In this document: piece after piece, positions 6,540 to 16,658 of the stretch | Position numbering within the stretch: the stretch's first letter is position 1 | Layout of the letters: each line of letters begins with the position of its first letter | NCBI GenBank assembly: GCA_002371615.1 | Contig: DFGA01000006.1 | Coordinates: forward strand, 62,001-126,000 | DNA from: Lachnospiraceae bacterium UBA3762 | GTDB taxonomy: Bacteria > Bacillota > Clostridia > Lachnospirales > Lachnospiraceae | DNA length: 64,000 nt | Direction of reading: 5' to 3' | Notes under the pieces: generated by a model | The model's database searches: none | Told to the model about the DNA's origin: nothing | What the model saw: only the letters and a program-made list of their open reading frames with translations | Made by a program: the position numbers and the translations under genes

Positions 6540-9272
6540 ATGCGCAAAAGAATCGGTGTACTACTTGCACAATTGGAGGAAAATACCCAAAAACGCTTTA
6601 TGCAGGCGTTTACAAAAGAAGCATATGCCCACGATTACGACATATGCATATTTTCTATGTATCAGAAGTACCAGGAAACACCGCTGCGCAATATAGGCGA
6701 TTCCAATATATATTCCCTAATACAATATGACTGTTTCGACGGGCTTGTTATAATGCTTGATACTATCCTTACTCCCGGTTTCGAAGACAGGCTTCTTGAC
6801 CGCATCAGGAACTCTTTTGACGGCCCTGTTATCGTTGTTGATAAAGAGTCGGATGTGTTTGATTACGTCCTGATGGATCACTATTCTCCGATAGTGGAGC
6901 TGACCAACCATCTGATCGATGTTCACGGATACAAGGACATCGCCTTTCTTGGGGGCAAAGAGGGGCATCCCCACTCAATCCAGCGCCTTAACGGTTTCCT
7001 TGACAGCATGAAGGCACATGATCTTCCTGTCCGTGATGATCGTATTTACCATGGTAATTTCTGGTTTGACAGCGGGAAAAAGTTTGCGGCAAAGCTTCTG
7101 GAGCATACGGATGATCTGCCTGAGGCTGTCCTGTGTGCAAATGACTATATGGCTATCGGACTTGCAACAGAACTTACCGAAAAAGGCTACCGCATACCCG
7201 ATCACATCGCGGTTGTCGGATATGACTCCAACGAAGAAGGAAGAACATCACCCGTTCCTCTTACATCTGCTGATATCCCGGCAGCCAACTGCGGCAAGAT
7301 CTGTTTTGGCAGGCTTCATGAAATGATCACAAAAGAGCATATACAGCAGCCCGAAATGCGTGCGGAAATACTCATCGGCGGAAGCTGCGGATGCAGAAAA
7401 TTTGCTCCCGTCTATACCAAGATCAACCGCGACAGCTGGAAGACCGATCACTCCGAAAGGAGTTACTATTCTGATTTTAACCACATTACCGAAGATATGC
7501 TCTGTCAGACAAACTACAGGAAGTTTTATGAAACACTTGCCAAATATTCCTACCAGATAAGGCCCTTTAATAACTTCTGGATATGTCTTAACAGATCTTT
7601 CCTTGACCCTATCTCATTTATAGGCGATAACGCACGGAGATACGGATACGACAAAATAATGAATATGGTCATCAAATGCACAACATCACTTCCCGAAGAT
7701 GACCCCGAAACCGTCGACCTTAACAGAACGTTTGAGACTAAGTATATGATTCCGGCTCTTTTCGAAGAGCGTTCTTACCCCACAACCTTTATATTCGTTC
7801 CGATGTTTTTTGAAGACCGGTGTTTCGGATATGCCGTATTAAACCGTGATTCCAAATCCGACATATATAACGAAACGTTCCGGGTATGGATGAGGAATGT
7901 CAATCAGGGCATAGAAGCTTTCTACCGCCAGAAAGCTCTTCTTCAAATGATTGAAGAGGCAAGAAGTGAGCAGGTTCGTGACAAACTGACCGGATTGTAC
8001 AATTATGACGGATTTCACGAGAAGCTTTCCAATCTGGCTGCACACAATATTGGAACAGGCAAATCCCTTGGTATAATAGCCTTCGACATAGAGGACCTTC
8101 GCAAGATCAACGAGGATCTGTCCCACAACGCAGGAGACTCTGCCATATCCGCCGTCTCAATGTTTATCTCTCAGGCAACTTTTGAAGATGAGTATTGCGG
8201 CAGGCTCGGAAATGATGAATTCCTTATCGGATTTGTGAATGAGGACTGCAGAAGACGTTATGACGAAATAATAGCCCGTATTCCCGAAGAAGGGATACCT
8301 TTCTACGACCATGATAAAAGACAGCACCGGGCTTTTGTATATCACGAGATCTGCACATATGAGTTAAACAGCATGCCGGATCTTGATTTTCTGATCAATC
8401 GTGCCGTCAATATCAAAAATCACTCTAAAAAAGCTTCCCAGCAGCCTTCCGGAATACGTAACGATCTCTCGTTTGAAATGCTTGCAAAATGTGAGGCAGT
8501 TTCGAATGTGCTTGATGACGCGGATATAACATATTATTTCCAGCCCATAGTGAATGCCGCCGACGGAACTATATACGGTTACGAAGCTCTGATGCGCCAT
8601 GAGGGTGCCGTCCCCCTGTCCCCTTTTGATATTATCGAGGGTGCACAAATGCTCAACCGTATGTATGATGTCCAGAAGATCACTTTTAACTGTGTTCTTG
8701 ATCGGGTCAACGAGTTGGAAGAGTGTTTTATCAAAAAGAAAATCTTTATCAACAGCCTTCCCGCATACAGGCTTCGGGGCAGTGACCGTACACAGATATT
8801 TGAAAGGCTTGAAAAGCATCGTGGCCAGATAGTGGCGGAGTATACCGAAAGTTCCGAATTCACTGATGAAGAATTACTGCATCAGCAGGAGGATAACGCA
8901 TTTCTCGGGATAGAGGTTGCTCTTGATGATTACGGAAGCGGTTACTCAAATGTCAATAATCTGCTGCGTTACAAACCAAGATATGTCAAGATCGATCGCA
9001 TGCTCATATCGGGGATCGAGTCAAATGCGCAGAAACAGCACTTTGTAAAGAGCATCATTTCCTATTCAAAAGAGAATAACATCCTGTCTCTTGCCGAGGG
9101 GGTTGAAACGGAAGCCGAACTGGACTGTGTCATCTCACTTGGTGTAGACCTCATTCAGGGATACTATACCGGGTACCCCGCAAAAGACCCTGTATCTGCT
9201 ATAGATGAACACGTATCTGAACAGATAAGGATATTTAATCTTAACTCGGAAAACCTGTTCCACAAGCTGTGA
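6540..9272 (+). CDS. LacI-type sugar-receptor domain fused to degenerate GGDEF and EAL domains
   Basis: A 910-residue cytosolic protein without signal peptide or membrane segment. Residues 1 to about 290 resemble the ligand-binding half of LacI/GalR regulators (KRIGVLLAQLEE, FDGLVIM, CANDYMAIGLATEL, IAVVGYDSNEEG) but lack the DNA-binding helix-turn-helix. A middle region of about 190 residues is unassigned. The GGDEF domain reads GNDEF near residue 555, so cyclase activity is doubtful, although NAGD and KIN motifs remain. The EAL domain keeps YEALMRH, EYTES, LDDYGSGYS, KIDR, AEGVET and QGYYTGYP, as in active c-di-GMP phosphodiesterases. It may couple an intracellular sugar to c-di-GMP breakdown (inference). 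The ATG at 6540 is preferred over a TTG at 6522 inside the promoter. The stop lies one base from that of the convergent gene. Confidence 0.88.
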   Translation: MRKRIGVLLAQLEENTQKRFMQAFTKEAYAHDYDICIFSMYQKYQETPLRNIGDSNIYSLIQYDCFDGLVIMLDTILTPGFEDRLLDRIRNSFDGPVIVVDKESDVFDYVLMDHYSPIVELTNHLIDVHGYKDIAFLGGKEGHPHSIQRLNGFLDSMKAHDLPVRDDRIYHGNFWFDSGKKFAAKLLEHTDDLPEAVLCANDYMAIGLATELTEKGYRIPDHIAVVGYDSNEEGRTSPVPLTSADIPAANCGKICFGRLHEMITKEHIQQPEMRAEILIGGSCGCRKFAPVYTKINRDSWKTDHSERSYYSDFNHITEDMLCQTNYRKFYETLAKYSYQIRPFNNFWICLNRSFLDPISFIGDNARRYGYDKIMNMVIKCTTSLPEDDPETVDLNRTFETKYMIPALFEERSYPTTFIFVPMFFEDRCFGYAVLNRDSKSDIYNETFRVWMRNVNQGIEAFYRQKALLQMIEEARSEQVRDKLTGLYNYDGFHEKLSNLAAHNIGTGKSLGIIAFDIEDLRKINEDLSHNAGDSAISAVSMFISQATFEDEYCGRLGNDEFLIGFVNEDCRRRYDEIIARIPEEGIPFYDHDKRQHRAFVYHEICTYELNSMPDLDFLINRAVNIKNHSKKASQQPSGIRNDLSFEMLAKCEAVSNVLDDADITYYFQPIVNAADGTIYGYEALMRHEGAVPLSPFDIIEGAQMLNRMYDVQKITFNCVLDRVNELEECFIKKKIFINSLPAYRLRGSDRTQIFERLEKHRGQIVAEYTESSEFTDEELLHQQEDNAFLGIEVALDDYGSGYSNVNNLLRYKPRYVKIDRMLISGIESNAQKQHFVKSIISYSKENNILSLAEGVETEAELDCVISLGVDLIQGYYTGYPAKDPVSAIDEHVSEQIRIFNLNSENLFHKL

Positions 9273-9273
9273 C

Positions 9274-11658
9274 TTATCCCCGTATTCTTATATCCGTAAG
9301 TGCACACTGGTCTCCGGTTATTGCCACGTATACATCAGCTGTGCTGTCTTTGGGTATCAGTGTCTCCTGAATGTATATACCAAGATTTTCCGTTGTCATA
9401 GTTATTTTGTTGCCGCGTTTTGTGATCGAAAGTTCACACTCGATTCCTTCTTTATTACGCTCTTTCCACTGATTCCATCCCTCAAACCCTTCTTTTTTCA
9501 TGGCAAAGCGGCTGGTGGCATATTCATTGGAACCGTTATTTTCACCATTCAGTTTTATCAGTTCATATTCCTTATATCCTTCCCCTTCGACACTGCCGTC
9601 ATTCGATGTATAGAACACAAGGTACGGACAATGCCACACAAGAGATGCGGTGGGAAGACTCATTGAATGGAACCGTATATTCATATCTCCCTTAACGGGT
9701 ATACCGCCCGTGGCAGCTGAACGCGGTCTGTCTATCTGAACATTCGGAACATCGCTCTCTATCCTGTCTATATAGCTGATCCTGTCTGCTATTCTCCTGA
9801 TATCTCCCTCAGCGATCACATTGCCGGTATATTCGACCGTGATATTTTTCATTCGGCAGTATTCTCCGGTAAGCCCGATATATGATGCCTTGGTACTGTC
9901 GGTAAGCGCAACTATAACATCAAATTCCCTGGCAGGACCTGTAATATGAAGCTTTAAATGATCTTCATACCTTCCGGCCACAATCTCATAATAAGTCCTC
10001 TCATTTGAGTCTTCGGAAAACTCTCCTTCGCGTTTTGTCTCATTTTCGACCTCCATATCCCTCGCATTCGTCGAAATAACATGACCGTCAAACCAAAGCT
10101 CTCCGTATTCAACATAGTGGTAAGCTTCAATCGTATTGGAATTATCATGAACCCTGGCATCGTACGAATCATAGAGAATCACCGACGGAAATCCGCTTCC
10201 GTACGGAGCATTGTCAACAGGTATGCTGTTAAAGCTTATCCTTATCTCATTTTCCGTAACACTTACTGCCTTAGCGATATTGCTTCTGTACTTACCGCAT
10301 TCCATCTCGGTATCGGGCAGAAGATCCTTGGCATTTTCTTCACGACTCTTCTCATTAGCCTCGGCATCCATCATTTCTATTATGATCCTTGCATACTGAG
10401 GATCATACTTTGAACCCGATTCTTTAATGAATTCTTCCCTTACTATAGCGTCAGGCAGGGCATCTCGGTATTTCTTTTTGGTTGTAAGATTATCATAAGC
10501 ATCGGCAACCGCAACGATCCTTGCAACCTCAGGAATATCCGATCCGCTAAGGCCTTCCGGATAGCCGCTGCCGTCATATTTTTCACAGCTGTACATAGCT
10601 GCCTGTTTTAAATACGGATGTCCGTTAATCTGTGAGAGTATCATGTTTCCCACTTCAGGTTTACGACGAAGCTCCTCATTCTCCTCCTCACCGGGTTTTC
10701 CGATCTTCTCTATTTCGGAATCGGATATACCGACAAGTCCGACGTTATGCAGAAGCGCCGAGTAATAGATCTCATTGCACGCTTCGTCACTCTTTCCCGC
10801 AGCTTTTGCCATCATCTTTGCACGTTTGGCAACCCTGGACGAATGACCCTCACCGAATCCGTCCTTTTTTTCCACAGCAGAAATCATTGCCGATACAGTC
10901 TCATCAAACAGTCGCATAATACTGTCCTGTTCGTCTCTTAAACTGGACAATTCCTTCTCATGCGTGTGTCTTAGCGTCTCGTTAATATCAAGAAATGCAA
11001 ATATGTAAGTGGACAGTGATACTATAACGATCATCATGTTGGTAAGACTGATTCCGTATGCAAATATCTGTATTATGGATGCAACCAGCGGAACTATCAG
11101 GTAAAGCAGCAAAGATAAATATATGATCCTGCTGAATTTACGGCGGTACTGGATCACAACAGAAAGCTGAATAAGCGGACCGAGTACGGGCATAACGTAA
11201 CACAGAAGAAATCCCGAACCTCTGTGGTATACGTTTAACTCATCAAAAGTGTACACAATTCCGGTAAATTGCGAAATCACTATCAGCAGCATTCCGAGTA
11301 CGGCCATAATACTTACGACCTTAAGACGTTTCGGAGGCTCCTTCATTTTCCCTTCCTCGGTAAGAAGATCCGCCAGATATAGGTTGAAGGCATATACGAT
11401 CATACTTGTCATGAAAAAGACAATAAAATTACTGAGTCTGACCATTATATATCCGGTCCTGCTCGTATCTCCGGAATATATGTAAGCCAGACGGTCAAAC
11501 GATATAAGGAGCATCCCTGTGATCTCCATGGCTGAAAGCGCCACCCGCCTTCTTTTAGACAATGCTCTCGATACTATTATGAGTATTGTCAGTGCTCCGC
11601 ATATACCGCTGAGCAGCATCATTATATTAAGTTGGTGATCGATCAAAAACTGCATCAT
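9274..11658 (-). CDS. Seven-TM-type membrane protein with degenerate HD-GYP domain and duplicated C-terminal domains
   Basis: A 794-residue protein. About seven hydrophobic segments span residues 5-225, followed by a short coiled region and an HD-GYP-like domain (about 255-420). The catalytic centre is altered: HD-GYP proteins have LLHDIGK and HHE, whereas here LLHNVGL (His304, Asn305) and YSCEKYDGSGYP occur. The metal-binding Asp and His residues are therefore lost, and binding or signalling without hydrolysis is likely. The C-terminal 370 residues contain two related beta-rich domains, each ending in a similar block (YIGLTGEYC and YVAITGDQC). AAGGAG lies seven bases before the ATG. It is the last gene of the hybrid-kinase operon and ends one base from the convergent EAL gene. 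Function unknown; a c-di-GMP-related sensor is the best guess. Confidence 0.78.
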   Translation of the reverse strand: MMQFLIDHQLNIMMLLSGICGALTILIIVSRALSKRRRVALSAMEITGMLLISFDRLAYIYSGDTSRTGYIMVRLSNFIVFFMTSMIVYAFNLYLADLLTEEGKMKEPPKRLKVVSIMAVLGMLLIVISQFTGIVYTFDELNVYHRGSGFLLCYVMPVLGPLIQLSVVIQYRRKFSRIIYLSLLLYLIVPLVASIIQIFAYGISLTNMMIVIVSLSTYIFAFLDINETLRHTHEKELSSLRDEQDSIMRLFDETVSAMISAVEKKDGFGEGHSSRVAKRAKMMAKAAGKSDEACNEIYYSALLHNVGLVGISDSEIEKIGKPGEEENEELRRKPEVGNMILSQINGHPYLKQAAMYSCEKYDGSGYPEGLSGSDIPEVARIVAVADAYDNLTTKKKYRDALPDAIVREEFIKESGSKYDPQYARIIIEMMDAEANEKSREENAKDLLPDTEMECGKYRSNIAKAVSVTENEIRISFNSIPVDNAPYGSGFPSVILYDSYDARVHDNSNTIEAYHYVEYGELWFDGHVISTNARDMEVENETKREGEFSEDSNERTYYEIVAGRYEDHLKLHITGPAREFDVIVALTDSTKASYIGLTGEYCRMKNITVEYTGNVIAEGDIRRIADRISYIDRIESDVPNVQIDRPRSAATGGIPVKGDMNIRFHSMSLPTASLVWHCPYLVFYTSNDGSVEGEGYKEYELIKLNGENNGSNEYATSRFAMKKEGFEGWNQWKERNKEGIECELSITKRGNKITMTTENLGIYIQETLIPKDSTADVYVAITGDQCALTDIRIRG

Positions 11659-11684
11659 ATTCTGACTCCTTACGCATAACCGTG

Positions 11685-12446
11685 TTAATTATGCAATATA
11701 AAGAATTCTTTTAATTTCTCAAGCAACTCAAACTTATCAATGTTTTTAAGGAAATACCCTTCCGGTCGCAGTGCCACCACAGCCATGACGCTTTCCTTGT
11801 CACTTTTCCCCGTAAGGAATATTACGGGAATGGATTTGGTCTCATCATCGGATCGCAGCATTTCCAATACCTGCGGTCCGCTTGTTACAGGCATTTCATG
11901 ATCGAGCAGTATCAGATCCACCTTGTTCTTACCCAGCCATTTAATTGCCTGAAGTCCCGAATTTGCCATCGAAACCTTATATGTGTCTTTGAGCCATTCT
12001 CTTACAAGACTCAGATAGTTGGGATCATCATCGACAATAAGAATGCTTTTCTTGAACTCACCGGCGTTCTCCTTTGCAAAATAATCCACAACAGCCTTTT
12101 GATACGCCTCGTTGTCTATCGGTCTTACAAAAGTCTTGTAAATAAGATCTTTGGATATATGTCCCGCTACGAACTTCGAGTCAATATCACTGCACACAAG
12201 GATCATCCGGTTTCCTTCCTCCTGCATCTTGTCACTAAGGAAGTGAAGCAGACTCTCGCTCGGGCTCAAGCTGTCCTCAATGAAAAATGTAATAAGCGCA
12301 CCCGGCTGCCATAATGAATTGATACTGTCTATTGAGCACGGTACGAATGTACAGTCTATATTCTCATCACGTACCTTTTTGATCATAACCCTGGCCAGAA
12401 AAGTCTCCTTTTCCGCTATGAACATAACCTTGTTATCAGACATCAT
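11685..12446 (-). CDS. Response regulator with pseudo-receiver and receiver domains
   Basis: A 253-residue protein of two CheY-like folds and no output domain. The N-terminal half (about 5-120) has receiver-like spacing but no obvious phosphorylation Asp. The C-terminal receiver (about 132-250) has SILIVDDDPNYL, the phospho-acceptor in LILLDHEMP (Asp182), the Thr of IFLTGKSD and a late Lys (YFLKN). It should work as a phosphotransfer partner or single-domain-type regulator. Its start ATGATG overlaps the end of the hybrid kinase gene by 11 bases and GGAGG lies within that gene, so the two are made together. The natural phosphodonor is therefore the adjacent kinase or its HPt domain (inference). 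Confidence 0.85.
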   Translation of the reverse strand: MMSDNKVMFIAEKETFLARVMIKKVRDENIDCTFVPCSIDSINSLWQPGALITFFIEDSLSPSESLLHFLSDKMQEEGNRMILVCSDIDSKFVAGHISKDLIYKTFVRPIDNEAYQKAVVDYFAKENAGEFKKSILIVDDDPNYLSLVREWLKDTYKVSMANSGLQAIKWLGKNKVDLILLDHEMPVTSGPQVLEMLRSDDETKSIPVIFLTGKSDKESVMAVVALRPEGYFLKNIDKFELLEKLKEFFILHN

Positions 12447-15400
12447 TGATCAAAGCCTCCATCTTATCCCACTCAAACGTTTTAAGCAGTCCCTTTAGTT
12501 CCTTTATTCTTGCCTCGTCTTCTTCCGGCAGTCTGTATGTCTCAAGCTGCTGCGTTATCATTTCAACCGAATCATAATCCATCTGAGGTATTACTTCACG
12601 AAGGGCTTCGTAAGCTTCTTTGAGCTCCTCTTCGCCAATCTCTTCCCTTTCATCGGAGCCGTTTTGTTCATTCTGATTAAGTCGTGCAAGTTTGTCCTTA
12701 AAGTCTCTGTATTGTTTCAGCAGTTTTCCCACATTCTCACGTATAAAATCATTTTCACCCCTGTTACCGGCATCCTCAAGCTGCTCGGCCAGTTTTGAAA
12801 GCTTCCCGGCACCGATTATTCTTGCGGAAGTTTTCAGTGAATGAACCTTGACCGTAAACAGTTTAAGATCATCCTCATTATAAGCATCTTCTATAACCTT
12901 TGAGCTTGCTTCAAGCGTGTCGGCAAACATATGAAGCGCATTAATGAACGAAGTGATCCCGCCTGAATTTTTGACCCCTTCTTCCACGGACAGATCTTCT
13001 ACTTCATTTACCCATGAAATTGTATCCGGAAGTTCTGCAAGGTCTTCAACCGCATCTTCCTCTGTTGCCTTTTGCATTATCTCTTCCGGAAGGTGTTTCA
13101 TGATGGTTCGCTCAAGAGTTCTGCTGTCAATAGGCTTGGCAAGATATCCGTTAAATCCCTTTGATTTATAGAACTCCTCCCCTGCAGTGGAATTTGCTGT
13201 AAGTGCATACACCGGCAGGTCGGGCATGGTCTCCCTTATGTGCCCGACAGTTTCAACGCCGTCCATTCCGGGCATCATGTGATCGAGCAGAACTATATTA
13301 AATGTTCCGTATTTAAGCTTTTCGAGACACTCCTCTCCGCTTGCTGCCGTGGTAACAAACACTTTTGTGGCCTTTAGGAGTCCCTTTATGACATTCAGGT
13401 TCATAGGATTATCATCCACGACCAGAACGTCGGCATCAGGTGCAACAAACTGAGGCACATATGGTCCCTTGACATCCGAATCATCCCTTTCGGTAAATTC
13501 CCCGATAGGAGTTACATCAGCGATCTTCTGAGCTACTGTCAGGACAAATTCGGAACCCTCCCCGTATTGACTCTCACACCAGAGTTTTCCGCCCATCAGT
13601 TCCGCGAATCTTCTGGAAATATCAAGTCCGAGTCCCGTTCCCTGTATCGTGCTGTTCTTTTCCTCATCAAGCCTTTCATATGCCGTAAAGAGTTTATCCA
13701 TATCTTCGGGCTTGACTCCTATACCGGTATCCTTTACCGAAAACCGCAGATCACAGGAATCATCCTCTCTTCCATCCATGCTGACCTTAAGGGTAAAGCC
13801 GCCGTAGTCCGTGTACTTAACGGCATTTGTCAGAAGGTTCAGTATTATCTGCTTGATCTTTCCCGAATCTCCGTACAAACGGGAAGGAAGCATCTCATCA
13901 ATAATGACATCAAACTTTAATTCCTTCTCATTGCTCCGGACTCTTATCATTGTAACAACGGAGCGCAAAAGATCCGCTGTATCGTACTCCTGCTCCACAA
14001 GATGCATTTTCCCGGATTCGATCTTTGATATGTCAAGAAGATCATTTATAAGTCCCAGAAGCGACTCTGTTGCGTTCCTTATATCAAGAGCGTAATTAAT
14101 TACAGACATAAAGTAACCCTGCGGAACGTTCGAGGAGTCCTCACGCAGAATCATCTCATCCATACCCATGATCGTATTGATGGGGGTTCTGATCTCATGA
14201 GACATATTGGCAAGGAATCTAGATTTGGCACTGTTTGCACGCTCGGCTTCATCTTTTGCCGCTCTGATCTCCTCGTACTGACGCCTTATAACAGTACCGG
14301 TCATAAGCCGCCATACAAACAGACCCACCAGAAGTGCTATAAGAACCACTGCCATTATCCTGACTATAAGAAGTTCGGTAAAGCGCGGTTCTTTGACGAA
14401 ATTGAAAGTCTCATCCTGCAATACCTCTCCCTTATTACTGTCAACGATCTGGATATGAAGTGTGTAATTACCGTAATCAAGTCCCGTGTACTCAAGCGTA
14501 GACAGTTTGCTTCTTTCTACGGTTATTCCTTCATCATCACTTCCCTCCAGAAATACCCTTACCATCGGATTCGACGTTGTATAATCAAGAACAGCCGGTG
14601 TTATCTGTGTTCGTCCGAGCCCGGCAGGAATAGTATACACACCCATCTCATCGGGAAGGACAGGAGTATTGTTGAACGTCACGGAGCTTACGTACAGTTT
14701 GATATCCGACGTGCTCTCGTAAAAATCATTTATATTGACTTTGCTGATACCATCCCTTCCGGATATGTACAGATTACCGTTTTCATCAATGGCACTGTAT
14801 GAGTTTGATGTGGGAATATTGGTTAATCCGTTGGCGGCTTTGTACAGTTTATACTCGGTTACTTTATCATTTATCAGATCGTCTTTATTAACACAGTATA
14901 CGCCATAGGATGACAGCACCCACAGATTGTCGTTATCGTCATAATATACGTCATAATTATTGTTGTACGGGAATGATTCCACATTCTTAATCACGCCGTC
15001 CTTCATGTACTCTATCGAGTTAGACGTAATGATCCAGTATAATCCCTTATCCTCATCCTTCTTGATCCTCATGACAACATCGCTGGTAAGACCGTCATCA
15101 CGTCCTATCACTTTAATATCCGACCCGTTAATAACATATATTCCGTCTCCGTCGGTACCGGCATATATTTCCCCCTTATCTCCTTCGGCAACAGTCAGAA
15201 AAGTCGTATTCTTAATACCGGAGTCTGCCCCTACCATTTTTGCGACGCTTCCGCCCTTTATAACAGCCAGTCCTCCGTTTGTTCCGACCATGATCGATCC
15301 GTCAGATGCTTCGATTGCACATCTTACTTCGTTACTCGGCAGTCCTGAATTAACCGTAAAACTTGTTATCTTTTCGTCTTTGCCGTAGCATACAAGACCT

Positions 15401-16644
15401 AAGTCTTTCGTAAAAGTCGATATCCAAAGGTTCCCTTTGCTGTCCTCCGAGATACACCTGATTCTGGAGTCTTTCAGGTATTCTATCAGATCGTCGGAAG
15501 CTACTGCGTGACCTGCGGCATCAATAATCTGAAGACCGTTGTCACACCCGATATATAATGCACCGTTATGAAAGCATGTGGCATTTACGACAGCCGGTTC
15601 TATCCCGGCTTCCCTTACCATATCAAGGAAATTATTCGTTACGATCTTCATTACTCCCTGGGTCGAAGACGCAACCCACAGATTACCCTGATAATCGGAT
15701 GTGATCATCTCTATTGCACTGTCCATGGGGGTATGATCCAAAACATGGAACGAATCCCTCTCATCAAGGTACCCCATTACTGTCGTGGATGATATCCATA
15801 CTCTTCCGCAGTCATAATTGATCCAGTGGGTATTTTCCAGCGGATACACGTTGATACGCTTTAATTTCGAAGAATCATCTCCGAAATTTCCATAGTAGAT
15901 ATCCGAGCCTTCGGTACCGATATATACCTTTTTGGAAACCCGAGGATCCGCCATCATCGTTGTGATCCTTTCGACACCCAGATCCGTGCTGGTGTAATAC
16001 TCGGTAATACTGTCGGATTCTATCGCAAAGATCGCACCGCCTTTTGTCTGTCCGTATATAGTTCCGTTAATATCAGTATCAAGCCTCAGTATCATCTCGT
16101 TGTTGATACGGTCATCATCCACCTGATGAACCTTCATAGCAGCATCTACGTAGCATACCCCTGCCGTTGACCCCACGTAAACATTTCCTTCCCTGTCTTC
16201 CGCAAATGTTCTGATAGAGGACGATGCAAGACCGTCTTTGTACGTTATATGTGTGGTCGTATCTTTATCGATCACAACGATGCCGTTATCATTGGTAGCA
16301 ACCCATATCCTGCCGTTTGAGTCCTCCATAAAGCCTCTTCCGCTTGTAAGCCCGTCTGCGGTATCGAGTCTTTCAAATACAGAGCCGTCATATCTGATAA
16401 TGCCGCTGTATCCGCCGATCCATACATATCCGTTACTGGCTCCCAAAATAGCATTGGCATCCGATGTCGGCAGTCCGTTTGTAGCATCATATATCTCACT
16501 GGTATATCCGACTCCCTCGATCTGGCGTGAAGCCGCGTATCCACCACCTGTATTATTCTCCTGCGCATTTACGCTGCATGGCACATTTACAAACGCCACC
16601 AGCATTATTATGAAAATTATTGTTTTTAACGCTTTAATATTCAT
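12436..16644 (-). CDS. Hybrid two-component sensor kinase with beta-propeller sensor (HTCS-like)
   Basis: A 1402-residue membrane kinase. A signal peptide (about 1-28) precedes two seven-bladed-type propeller repeats with many ANGYVWIGG / GNLWVAS-like Reg_prop motifs (about 40-690), a Y_Y_Y-type domain and one transmembrane helix (about 762-785). The cytoplasmic part has HisKA with FLANMSHEIRTPIN (His near 816), HATPase (NLLTNAVKYTD near 938; GTGLGLDISRR), a receiver (LLDHMMPGMDG, Asp near 1121) and a C-terminal HPt domain (VHSLKTSARIIGA, His near 1268). A full His-Asp-His relay thus sits in one chain and could pass phosphate to the adjacent receiver protein. In Bacteroidetes this sensor type detects oligosaccharides; that ligand class is inference here. 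There is no DNA-binding output, so output probably runs through the neighbouring signalling proteins. Confidence 0.9.
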   Translation of the reverse strand: MNIKALKTIIFIIMLVAFVNVPCSVNAQENNTGGGYAASRQIEGVGYTSEIYDATNGLPTSDANAILGASNGYVWIGGYSGIIRYDGSVFERLDTADGLTSGRGFMEDSNGRIWVATNDNGIVVIDKDTTTHITYKDGLASSSIRTFAEDREGNVYVGSTAGVCYVDAAMKVHQVDDDRINNEMILRLDTDINGTIYGQTKGGAIFAIESDSITEYYTSTDLGVERITTMMADPRVSKKVYIGTEGSDIYYGNFGDDSSKLKRINVYPLENTHWINYDCGRVWISSTTVMGYLDERDSFHVLDHTPMDSAIEMITSDYQGNLWVASSTQGVMKIVTNNFLDMVREAGIEPAVVNATCFHNGALYIGCDNGLQIIDAAGHAVASDDLIEYLKDSRIRCISEDSKGNLWISTFTKDLGLVCYGKDEKITSFTVNSGLPSNEVRCAIEASDGSIMVGTNGGLAVIKGGSVAKMVGADSGIKNTTFLTVAEGDKGEIYAGTDGDGIYVINGSDIKVIGRDDGLTSDVVMRIKKDEDKGLYWIITSNSIEYMKDGVIKNVESFPYNNNYDVYYDDNDNLWVLSSYGVYCVNKDDLINDKVTEYKLYKAANGLTNIPTSNSYSAIDENGNLYISGRDGISKVNINDFYESTSDIKLYVSSVTFNNTPVLPDEMGVYTIPAGLGRTQITPAVLDYTTSNPMVRVFLEGSDDEGITVERSKLSTLEYTGLDYGNYTLHIQIVDSNKGEVLQDETFNFVKEPRFTELLIVRIMAVVLIALLVGLFVWRLMTGTVIRRQYEEIRAAKDEAERANSAKSRFLANMSHEIRTPINTIMGMDEMILREDSSNVPQGYFMSVINYALDIRNATESLLGLINDLLDISKIESGKMHLVEQEYDTADLLRSVVTMIRVRSNEKELKFDVIIDEMLPSRLYGDSGKIKQIILNLLTNAVKYTDYGGFTLKVSMDGREDDSCDLRFSVKDTGIGVKPEDMDKLFTAYERLDEEKNSTIQGTGLGLDISRRFAELMGGKLWCESQYGEGSEFVLTVAQKIADVTPIGEFTERDDSDVKGPYVPQFVAPDADVLVVDDNPMNLNVIKGLLKATKVFVTTAASGEECLEKLKYGTFNIVLLDHMMPGMDGVETVGHIRETMPDLPVYALTANSTAGEEFYKSKGFNGYLAKPIDSRTLERTIMKHLPEEIMQKATEEDAVEDLAELPDTISWVNEVEDLSVEEGVKNSGGITSFINALHMFADTLEASSKVIEDAYNEDDLKLFTVKVHSLKTSARIIGAGKLSKLAEQLEDAGNRGENDFIRENVGKLLKQYRDFKDKLARLNQNEQNGSDEREEIGEEELKEAYEALREVIPQMDYDSVEMITQQLETYRLPEEDEARIKELKGLLKTFEWDKMEALINDV

Positions 16645-16658
16645 ACCTGCTACGTTCC

